Of a DNA stretch of 47,880 nucleotides, positions 10,806 to 19,819 are shown one piece after another. The notes below the pieces were generated by a model that did no database searches, had not been told where the DNA came from, and was given only the letters and a program-made list of their open reading frames with translations. Origin of the DNA: Pelomyxa schiedti. Taxonomy: Eukaryota; Evosea; Pelobiontida; Pelomyxidae. Position 1 is the first letter of the stretch; every line of letters begins with the position of its first letter. The translations under genes and the position numbers were made by a program. The stretch spans positions 1 through 47,880 of the forward strand of contig JAHLWZ010000916.1 in the NCBI GenBank assembly GCA_020536535.1, in the 5' to 3' direction.

Positions 10806-10859
10806 CCTCGACAACGCAAACAAAAACAACATTCTGCTCTTCCTTACTTAGTAGCTCCA

Positions 10860-13349
10860 ATGGACGGCGAGGAGTCCCCGGCAGCAACTGCGTTGTCGAC
10901 AACAACTGCCACCACGACGACCACGAGCGCGGCGGCGCAGAAGGAGACGGGCACGGGCACGGGCACGGGCACTGGGGCGTGGTTCGACGTGTCGCGGGAG
11001 GCGCCGCGGTTCGCGGGGGAGCAGAGCGCGTTCGAGTTCCAGCACCGGCTGGTGGACGCGGCGAGCGGGTCGGCCGTGAGCCGCGTGATCAACGCCGGGC
11101 GGGGGAACCCAAATTTCCTGCTGACAACTGTCAGGGACGCATTCGCCCAGCTGCTTTTGTTCGCGACGTATGTTGTTGCTGTCCCGCGGGTTCATTATTA
11201 TGGGATCGGGGTGGTGTGGGTGTTCGGGAATATGGCTAGTATTATATTTATACATAACGGTTTATTCTATGGAGTAATTTTTGAACAGGTTTGTTGCGGA
11301 ATCAGGGGAAGGCCTCCCGAGGGGACTAAAAGTCAGGCCAGATAAAAGGGGGATTGCAAAGAAACTGCAGGATTGGCTGCACAAAAATAGTTCCTCCAAT
11401 GGTTCCGCATTCCTAAGCAGTGCAATAAGCTTCATACATGAAGTATGTAGATGACTTCCCGTTATGTGTGACTTATCTCCAAAATGCAGAAGCTGGACTT
11501 GGAAGCTGACGATATTGTCTTCGAACTTTTTGATGCTGCTCAAGGTGACTATTATCCCGTTCCACCCCAAATGCTGCCAATGACGGAATTAATTGTATTT
11601 CTTTTACTTGAGACTTTCATTTTAAAACTTTTTTGCTAAGGTGAGACAATACTTGAACTCGGTCCTTTTTCACAATCACCCACCCCTTGGGACGTTTTCG
11701 TTATTTGCTACGGAAGGCGCAACAGCAGCAATGATTTACCTGTTTAATACTGTATGGCCCATCAAAAAAAAGATGTACACTAAGGGTGCTTCAAGCTAAA
11801 AGTGAACCACATATTGGCTCCAGGAGACAAAGTTGCCATCATAACTCCGATCTTCTCTCCTTACCTTGAAATCCCTGGGCTCTCGGAAAATGGATTCACT
11901 CCTGTGTACCTTGTGCGTACAGTTCATTGTCTTATTTTATTTTTCTAACATACTTCTCTTGAAGTCTTGTCAGGAGAGTCTCGGTTGGCAGCTGGGCCCT
12001 GAGGAAATCGCCAAACTTCGAGATACAAGCATCAAGGCATTGTTCGAAGTGAATCCAGGCAATCCCTCATCCTACTCTATGTCAAGGCAAACTGTGACCC
12101 AGATTGCACAAGTTATCAGAGAGCACAATCCAAACCTCATCGTTATCTCTGATTGGTTTCCTAGCCCTGAACAATTTCATTCTTCTTACTGTACTTCCCA
12201 GTGTTTATGCCAATTTCGTGGACGAGTTTCACTCTCTTCTGCATGAAGTAAACCCGTGGTTTGTTTATCTTTCTCTAAAATTCCTCAGATACCACAAAAT
12301 GTGATTGGTGTGTACTCTTTCAGCAAGTACTTTGGAGTTACTGGATGGAGGTAGAAATTTCTTGTTCTTCCCAGAGATTTTCACGCCGTTCACAGACTTG
12401 GTGTAGTTATGGTGCACCAAAATACTGTACTGGATACTATGATTGCACAACTTCCGGATGAACAAAGAAAGGTTCTTCTGCCTCCAGATTTAAAACCCAA
12501 GAGTTAACTCTTTAACCACAGCAACTTGCAGCACGGTATAGAATAATTACCCCAAAACCAGATAAACTCAGATTCATGGCCCGACTTCAGTCGGATTCTA
12601 GATGTTTGGCACTTGGCCACACGGCAGGGTACTTCAAACACTTTCATTTCTAAGTATAAAAGTTTTTAAATTCTGAAAAACCCATTAGTTTATCGGGACC
12701 ACAGCAAGCCATCATGGGCTTGTTTGCCCTGCACGAACTGCTGGATGAGAAATGTTCATACAGAAACGTAAATGCCTGCATTTTCTCCGTTTTGGACTGA
12801 CCCAGAAAAAAGGCCATTCTTGGCATCCTGAGAGAACGCTGGAATAACTTACACAAAGGCCTGGGCGTGACACCCCCCGACACGCCGTCATTGACGCGGT
12901 ATTACGCTCTACTAAATGTACTATCCCTATTATTCCCGCTCCCTCCTAACTTGTATTGCTTAGATAGCACATCTCGCCGAAGACAAACACGGGAAGGAAT
13001 TCGCCACCTGGCTTGTACAGCACACATCCCTATTTGGGTTCCTTAAGGTACATCTCTCTTCCTCCTTCTTTATCCAGCACTTCCGGCGTCCGGCATTCTT
13101 TTTCCCCGTTCGTTCCATCCTATTCTAACACACAAACAAAACACACAACAGTTGCTAGCAGAGCGGCACTTTACAGTGTGCCTGCCGGGTACCAAATTTG
13201 CCGGGCCTGACTGGTCAATACGAGTGTCAGTGGCCAACGTGTGTGCCGAGGAGTGCACGCAAATAGGCAGCAACATTGTGCAGCTGTTGGCATACATGGC
13301 ACACAGGCATGCCACCGACAGCCACTTACTGGGTGATTTGGATGAATAG
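10860..13349 (+). CDS. L-aspartate 4-decarboxylase / aspartate aminotransferase (bifunctional, PLP)
   Basis: Thirteen introns (11168-11288, 11443-11489, 11595-11640, 11752-11795, 11913-11964, 12156-12201, 12248-12288, 12351-12395, 12472-12521, 12629-12688, 12768-12812, 12918-12963, 13048-13151) join exons into 580 residues, a little longer than bacterial enzymes (about 530) because of a Thr/Gly-rich N-terminal extension. Recognised blocks in order: NAGRGNPNFL, DYYPVPPQMLPMTELIV, FATEGATAAM, LAPGDKVAIITPIFSPYLEIP, ALFEVNPGNPSSYSMS, the PLP-lysine motif VYSFSKYFGVTGWR, LGHTAGLSGPQQAIMG, and C-terminal FAGPDWSIRVSVAN. The family converts aspartate to alanine plus CO2 and also transaminates it (EC 4.1.1.12 / 2.6.1.1). 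This architecture is distinct from ordinary eukaryotic aspartate aminotransferases and known to me mainly from bacteria. No clear organelle targeting signal. The many spliceable introns argue against bacterial contamination. Confidence 0.88.
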
Positions 13350-13463
13350 AAAGAGATACAAGCAAAAACAATATCCACTGGCACAGTGATAACAATCAAA
13401 AAAGATTACATCCAAAAACTCTTTGTTACAACCTTTTTTTACAATGATATTGCCTGGTCTGTG

Positions 13464-16360
13464 TTATGTACTGCTCTCACAGAGGCGAGATTTCTCTGCC
13501 AGTTGCTGTTTCCGTGTAAGACAAGAAGGGAGTTATTTGGAGATGGCTAACCTCCGGGTTTGATATCACTGTGAAGTGCGAAATGTAGTTGGCGACGTCT
13601 TGCTGAGGCTTGAGCTTGTATTTGGCGGACTGGCATTGCTGGAACTTCTGCAGGATTGAGGCGATCATTCTCATCTTGTCCCAGTTGACAAGCTTGGCTG
13701 TTGCGTAATCGGGATTTCCATCTTTAAATCGAGTCAGTCGGTAAATGAGAATTGGAAATACTGACCTTCAATGAAAGTCAAATCTTTCATCCACAAAGCT
13801 ACTTTCATGTGAGTGGAAACTGATATTGCAAAGCACGCACCAATGTAAGGAACAACAGGAAGGCCACACTTTTGTAAGTTGGAACGGTAATTACTCATAT
13901 TGGGTTGTAAAACATCAGCTAGAAGATCCTCCAGGAATTGCTTCTCAATTTTTGGAACAGACTTGGAAGAGGTTAGTATTACAGAATTAGGGCGTGAGGG
14001 ATTGAACCTGCCAAGTTTTCTTCAATCGTGTAATTGCAAAAGAACCCAGACCCAACCCAATAGCGTAATATGCGGTCCAGTTGTTCATGTCTTTGCAGAG
14101 CTAAAAATCTGTAAGAGAAGGCCACATATTTGAGGATTACTTGGGCAATTTGTATAAAGCGTCTTACTGTGCAAACTCTCTGCTTCGTGTTTGGGGTAAG
14201 AACAATTTCTGTTGATACCCACTGTGACACCTTTTTGTACAAGTTACACAGGGTGGAGGGGAAGGAGAGCTTTACAAAGTTGGTGTGAGTAATCATCTTG
14301 CATATGTTTGGGGACTTTCTCAGCCTTTCGGACTCATCCTTACTGTTCCACCCTTGGCGCATAAATTCACAAGTGGAGATTGCGAGAAATATTTGCGACT
14401 CCAATAATGTTAGTTGCCTAGCAACCTCCAGTGGGTGTAAGTCAGTGAATTCCGGGCGCTAGAAGGGGACTGAGAGGAGAACACAGAGTTTAGTGGCATA
14501 CCTGAGACTTGGGTCCAATGGGTTTGGGCCAGTCCGTTTTACTGTGCTGCCGCGAAGAAAAGGAATACAGTGTTGGAGCATCAGAAAATCGGCAAGATGT
14601 GGAAACCACAGGTGAACTTTGAAGGGCTAAGGAAACCGTAAGGGAGTAGCGGTTCGGGTCAGTTGTAGTAGCAACAGGGTCCCGCTGTTGCATCAGTGAT
14701 CTGTGATGCTGTTGTCTCGACAGCCTCCCAGTTGCCAAAGGCGCAGAAATAGAAAGATTGTCAAGTGTCTTCGAAAGGGAAGCAGAAATTGCAGTATTAT
14801 CTACTGTCGTCAAAGGAATCGGAGTGCAAGCTGACAGGGGTGCAGGCAAACGAGGAGAGGGCTCTGGAGAGGCAGAATGACCTCTGGATCTGCTATCTAC
14901 TGAAGTGCTTTTATCTTTGCACTTTATGACACCTCGTTCCATCATTGAATTGCCCAAAGCAATAACTTGTTCACGGTTGAGAAAAGGGAAATACTCTATA
15001 GTATAGCGGATAATTTCGTCGGCTGACTGAGGGTTGGTGCAAGAAGAAAAGGAACTCGCTCCTTACCATAGAAAGCTTTCTTGATGGTTTTTATTGTCCT
15101 CTTCTTGCTACTAACAATTGGACTCAAAAGCCATAATGTTTCCACGACTTCCTGGAAATTTTTGCTTTCCACTGCCATACAAGAGGGAGACAGTGGAACT
15201 GATTGCCCTTTGACAACCTAAAGAGTTGGTGAGTGCATTAAAAACAAAAAATTCCGTACTATTGTTGCTACAATATTTTTCTGTAAACATTCCAGGATGC
15301 AAGTTCCCCATTCAGCATGCTTTGGATACAGTTGAGATCGAATAAACTCTCTCAACAAATCCCCGATTTGGAGGATACTGGAATGGCTCTCTGCCCAGCG
15401 TTTGATGATATCGAGTACCCTAATTTCAATGTGAGAATCATGATTTCTTTCTTAGGTGTCCTTGGTCACACCTGGTTTGTATGATCTCTATTGGAGAACT
15501 ATACCTGAAATAAGGTTAAGAAAGTAGAGTATGGAAAAGATTGAGATCAAACTGATTGACTAAGTGAAGAAACAAGTCCGAGGATTCCATGAAATATTTG
15601 TGTGTAAGTAACAGAGTGTCTATATCAGTCACGCCTTTAGGATATTTGAGTTCGAGAATTAATTCCCTAGCTAGGGACTGTACGTGGACATGACACGCAA
15701 AGGTGAGCAATAAAATCCTCGGCAGTGCAAGAGTGTTCAGCATCACTATATTGGGTGGGAAAAAAAGAGTGAGGAAGTCTGGAATGTACGGTTTGATTTC
15801 CTACTAGGTGTGAGTGCAATAATTTTGTAGCCAAGGTACATACAGGACAGATAGGCTCCTCAGTGTTAATGACTGATGCACCACCATTACCGGTTGCAGG
15901 GCCAGAAATAGCTACACCCCTCTCTAGATTCTTGAGAAGTAAACATAAGTAACTTTCGGCGCTTACCCATGAGGCAGATAGCGTATTCCCAATGCGGAAG
16001 CGGGGGCTCGCTCATGGCCCTTTGTCTTCCCCCGCATTCCTCGTCATCACTACCAACACCCACACTCTCACAGCCCCTGCTAGCCACCACGGTTTTCTTC
16101 ATTTCGATTGCGCCGTAGCTGTACTGCCTCCATATTCCCCGTCCACCCTCTTCCTCATTCGCAGCAGCAGTGCCGTTGTTCAGCGGGTTTCCCCTCGTCG
16201 TCGTTGGCGGTGACGGTGGGTCGTTACACTGCGCTATGCCGTTGTTGATGCAACACGCAGCAAAAGCGGCTGTGCGAGAATACGCGTTGTGTGTAGACGT
16301 TGTAGTAGTGGAGAGTGTCTGGCCGTAGAGATGCACGGTTTTGCGCTTCTTCGGCTGCAT
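13464..16360 (-). CDS. Ras guanine nucleotide exchange factor with RasGEF_N and DEP-like domains
   Basis: Multi-exon minus-strand gene; ATG at 16360 (MQPKKRKTVHLYG), stop at 13464-13466. Order: a Ser/Thr/Gly-rich leader; a RasGEF_N region around 15530-15720 (TDIDTLLLTHKYFMESSDLF); a DEP-like module around 14900-15180 (RTIKTIKKAFYG joined to ADEIIRYTIEYFPFLNREQV); a low-complexity linker; then the CDC25 catalytic domain from about 14450 down to 13552 (HPLEVARQLTLLESQIF, VALWMKDLTFIE, GNPDYATAKLVNW, MRMIASILQKFQQCQ). The product should load GTP on a Ras-type GTPase at a membrane. The last intron is 13506-13551; the remaining exon borders are only partly resolved. The gene is convergent with the aspartate decarboxylase, 114 bp apart. 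Confidence 0.85.
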
Positions 16361-16757
16361 CACAGACGTCACTGAACGCGACAAAGATCCGCTCGTTCCT
16401 ATCACCGCTGCATTGTGGCACAGTACAAGAGTCAGATCGGATTAAAAAAGAAATAACTGGTTGATAACAAACCAGTTGTCATCACGGTATCTCTTCGAGG
16501 CCGCCTTTTTTTTTTTTGTTTTTTGTGTTGTGTTTTGTGTTGTGTTGGTGCATTTTTGCGTCACGTCTTCGTCGTTTCGTGTCAGGGCTTTCGTTGGGTC
16601 TATCAATCACATGTGCGGTTATGCGAAAATCAACTTCGGCCCCTTTGATGCCGCTGAAAAATCCTCAATGAAGGAACAACCTTCCTTCGCCTTTTCATAA
16701 CGGAATGAACTCCACTAAATCGAGCAAGATGATCGATTTGTGTTGTTGAGAGTGAGG
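16361..16757. promoter_or_regulatory. Intergenic region upstream of RasGEF
   Basis: About 400 bp between the RasGEF start and the 3' end of the next minus-strand gene. It contains a perfect 8-bp inverted repeat (16455-16477), a T-run followed by GT/T-rich sequence (16508-16560), and no convincing gene. Confidence 0.5.
16455..16477. repeat. Perfect hairpin, 8-bp arms
   Basis: AACTGGTT and AACCAGTT flank a 7-nt loop, about 95 bp upstream of the RasGEF ATG. Possibly a regulatory palindrome, possibly chance. Confidence 0.6.
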
Positions 16758-18002
16758 TCAACTTTGGCACAATGAGTGGAGGCGAGGAGCTGATATTTTG
16801 GTGTGAGGGACGAAGGAAATCACCTCAGTGCCTGTCATTGGGTGATAAACCTTGACTGTGTTCTCCTGCTCCAAACAGCATAGAAAGCCCTGGCAGCAAC
16901 AAAGTAATTGATAAGGGCAGGACTTTGGTTGGCAGTTCAGAACTTTACAAGGATTCTTTGCGTCGGTGACCGAGTACACACTCACTGATGTGTCACTGTC
17001 ATGCACAACAAAGTGGGAGTCATCAAGCTTCACTGGGAGCCTCATGAATTTATTCAGCACTGTGTTGGAAGGAAGACTCACCAAGCAGTATTCCACACTG
17101 CCACTCCTTTTATTACCAGTTGTATTGGTAGTCACAGTTGCTGGCAGTATTATTGCACTTGTTACTGGGTGCCACATTGGCCCCTTGCCAACCTCAAAAG
17201 GGGTCGTTATGTGATTCACAGGATTAATCACACCACCACTCACAAAAGTGTTTTCCAAGTCTATCTGGAAAAACCTTGTTTTACCCTTCTTTTTTTGTAC
17301 AACGGAGAGCTCATCCCCACCTCTAATTAGCCCCTTCTCATGAAACAAGCAAGTGAACTCCACATGCTGCAATCCAGATAGTGGCACATACTTGCTCCAC
17401 AAAGGAGGACAAGGAGCCATCCCGGCCTCATCCCCATCGTCACTCCTCCTCATCCTCTCCAAAATGAACCCATGGCGCTCACGGAAGCACACAATCCACT
17501 TGTGATTAGCGATGATATCCTTGTCATAGGCCCTCATGACCCCAGGGAAGTCAGCCACCCCCCACAGCGTCCTCGTGGCGTCGTTTCCCTCCACCCTCTG
17601 CACCTCGAATCCACGCCTCTGCTCGTAGACGAGGGTGCGGGGGTCCGCCCACACCCCGGTCCCTATTTCCCTCGTGCACAGCGACGCGGACACGAGCCCC
17701 AGGGTGGGCGAGACCACGAGGAACAGGCTCGCGTGGGCCCGCGGGTCCGCCCCGGGGACGGCGAAGTCCGAGTGGGCCGACACCACCAGGCGGTGGGCCG
17801 GGGCGAGGACCCAGCGCGGGCCGATGTGGTCCGAGAGCGAGCAGCGGGTGAGGAGCCGGGCGGGGCTCCGCGACCCGCAGCCCGCGGGGAGCAGGGCCGC
17901 CGCAGCGAGCGCGACGAACTGGGCCCGCGCGTCGATGTACCCAGAGAGGCCCTCGATGTCCCGGAGACGGGCGGCCGGCTGTGGCGAGTGCCTGGACGCC
18001 AT
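16758..18002 (-). CDS. Divergent member of the unrecognised family
   Basis: Intronless frame, 414 residues, ATG at 18002. The N-terminal pattern matches the neighbours position for position: ARAQFVALAAAALL, GSRSPARLL, HIGPRWVLAP, VVSPTLGLV, then NHKWIVCF. The C-terminal half has strand-like repeats (DDSHFVVHDSDTSVSVYS, NTVKVYHPMTGTEVISF). The first roughly 450 bp are extremely GC-rich and the rest is much more AT-rich. It is divergently transcribed from the next paralogue, sharing a 236-bp intergenic region. Function unknown. Confidence 0.82.
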   Translation of the reverse strand: MASRHSPQPAARLRDIEGLSGYIDARAQFVALAAAALLPAGCGSRSPARLLTRCSLSDHIGPRWVLAPAHRLVVSAHSDFAVPGADPRAHASLFLVVSPTLGLVSASLCTREIGTGVWADPRTLVYEQRRGFEVQRVEGNDATRTLWGVADFPGVMRAYDKDIIANHKWIVCFRERHGFILERMRRSDDGDEAGMAPCPPLWSKYVPLSGLQHVEFTCLFHEKGLIRGGDELSVVQKKKGKTRFFQIDLENTFVSGGVINPVNHITTPFEVGKGPMWHPVTSAIILPATVTTNTTGNKRSGSVEYCLVSLPSNTVLNKFMRLPVKLDDSHFVVHDSDTSVSVYSVTDAKNPCKVLNCQPKSCPYQLLCCCQGFLCCLEQENTVKVYHPMTGTEVISFVPHTKISAPRLHSLCQS

Positions 18003-18238
18003 CTACAAAGACCAATCAATCTCTGCCAATACTCTCCTGCGTGCCAGCACAGCTCGGAGAATCGAGAGTGTGATGGGAGACCGCAGTGATTGTGTGATGG
18101 GAGATCAGAGTCAGTTCCAGGTTGGGGTGACCTTGATTGGTCACTGGGTTGGGTGGGACCCATAAGACCACCAGTCGCTCCAAGAGATTTTCCATTGGCA
18201 GGTATTAGGCGAACACTGGCTTTTTTTTTCAACATCGA
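18003..18238. promoter_or_regulatory. Bidirectional intergenic region with a short direct repeat
   Basis: Separates two divergently transcribed paralogues. GTGTGATGGGAGA occurs twice, at 18068-18080 and 18092-18104, a spacing of 24 bp. A T-run (18221-18229) lies just before the plus-strand ATG. No other element is evident. Confidence 0.45.
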
Positions 18239-19738
18239 ATGCAGGGTCGCAAGAACGACTGCGATAACACGTATGGTCGTTGTGTGAGTTCAGACGGGCA
18301 AGTGTCCCTGGAACCAGTGCTCAGTGCCAAGTCACAGTTCGTTGCTGGCATCGGTCTGCACTGGCACCCTCGCTGCGGCTCACGCAGCCCAGCACACCTG
18401 CTTCCCACACAAGTCATATCGCACTTCATCGGGTCGCGATGGGTGATGGCCCCTCGCGCGGTCGTCAGTTTCATGGCCACCGGGAGATTGTGTGTTGGTG
18501 GCGGTGGCAGTGGCAGTGTATCGTACATGGTTCTGTGCTATGTGTCACACACAGGGGGCGTGGTCACTGGTCACGTCTGGAACGCCGAGGGAGACGAGTG
18601 GCGCCACGTTGTGGGATTGGTGGGTGACATCGGTGCCGGAATCCGCAGCAACGAGTGCGGTGGTGGGAATGAGTGTGATGGCGATGTTGACGTCGATGCC
18701 GTGGATGATGTTGATGACTCGGTGTGGGATGAAATGTGGGAGGACTCTGGGGCTTGGAGGAGTAATGCCGAACCAATCAAGAGAGTTGAGAGTGGGAGCA
18801 GGGTGGTGCAGCATGGGCCGTGGGTCGTTGGGGCCCTGAGGAGGGTGGGGCTGCGTGTGAGTGACATGGCTGCGGCGCCGAGGATGATAAATGACCTGCC
18901 GCTCGAGGCCTTGCACATTGGAGGTGTGTTCTGGGGGAAGCTGAGTGTGTGCTGCAATCGGAAGTGGATTGCCGCCGGGATGGTGGCCTCGGATTCTCTG
19001 GAGGTGTTTAGGGTTGCTGCTGGAAGTGGAGGCGCGATGGAGCTGAGTGCTCATGTCAGATTGCGGTGCCCATGTTTCCTGGCAATGAAAATGCGGGGCC
19101 CAGACACACTCGTTTTGTTGCTGCACAACGGTGGGCAGTTGCCATCATCGAATCTCAGGGAAACAGAAGGTGTCACACTGCTTTTTGTTGACCTGGAAGC
19201 AAGTGTTTCTGCGAAGGAAGTGAGGAGTGTCACGAGTATCAGTTTCCCCATGGAATCAGCAGAAGTAACAGAGCTGGTTTCGTGCAGTACCCTGGAGGAT
19301 TCCATCTGCTGGTCTCAGGAAGGGGATCCCTTCATTGTAGTTTACTGGCCAGAGAGTGGCAAGCTCGATGTGAGATCAAAGGATAGCTCTGTATCAGTGT
19401 TTTACCTTCCACGGGGTGATTTTAGTCGCCTGAGTGATGACACATTCTGCATATGGGTCAGCACAAAGAGGCGAGCTCATGTGTACAACATTACAGCGCC
19501 TTCAAAACCCATGTTCAAATTCTCTTACCATGGCAGAGGTGCATTTGCCACGGCATTCAGTGAGTTTGTTGTGTGCAAGGAGGTTGTTTCTGACCACAGA
19601 AGCACCACCAGCAATGGTCGGTCCATGCACCACTTTTATGACCCAGAAACAGGAGGAAAGGTCATGTCACTTGTGAGCAAAGTGGCCGAGGTGGTTTCAC
19701 TGCTCCCTGTTTCTGGTTGTTGTTCTTTTTCTATTTAA
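18239..19738 (+). CDS. Divergent member of the unrecognised family
   Basis: Intronless frame of 499 residues from the ATG at 18239. It shares AKSQFVAGIGLHWHP, CGSRSPAHLL, HFIGSRWVMAPRAVVSF and NRKWIAAGM with the gene at 16758 and, more weakly, with the 4905-10805 copies. A Gly/Ser-rich patch and an Asp-rich patch (around residues 140-165) interrupt the N-terminal half. The C-terminal part is made of strand-like repeats ending DPETGGKVMSLV, equivalent to HPMTGTEVISF in the divergent partner. Function unknown. Confidence 0.82.
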   Translation: MQGRKNDCDNTYGRCVSSDGQVSLEPVLSAKSQFVAGIGLHWHPRCGSRSPAHLLPTQVISHFIGSRWVMAPRAVVSFMATGRLCVGGGGSGSVSYMVLCYVSHTGGVVTGHVWNAEGDEWRHVVGLVGDIGAGIRSNECGGGNECDGDVDVDAVDDVDDSVWDEMWEDSGAWRSNAEPIKRVESGSRVVQHGPWVVGALRRVGLRVSDMAAAPRMINDLPLEALHIGGVFWGKLSVCCNRKWIAAGMVASDSLEVFRVAAGSGGAMELSAHVRLRCPCFLAMKMRGPDTLVLLLHNGGQLPSSNLRETEGVTLLFVDLEASVSAKEVRSVTSISFPMESAEVTELVSCSTLEDSICWSQEGDPFIVVYWPESGKLDVRSKDSSVSVFYLPRGDFSRLSDDTFCIWVSTKRRAHVYNITAPSKPMFKFSYHGRGAFATAFSEFVVCKEVVSDHRSTTSNGRSMHHFYDPETGGKVMSLVSKVAEVVSLLPVSGCCSFSI

Positions 19739-19819
19739 GTTCTATACGAGGCACAACTTTGCTTCGTGGAAGTGTTTTCAAGTTTTTCATCAGAATTATC
19801 AGGTAGTTGCGTTACGTAC

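Noticed and set aside
17472-18235. Several long open frames on both strands at the GC-rich start of the 16758 gene
   Set aside because: High GC removes stop codons in all frames; only the MASRHSPQ frame carries the family motifs.
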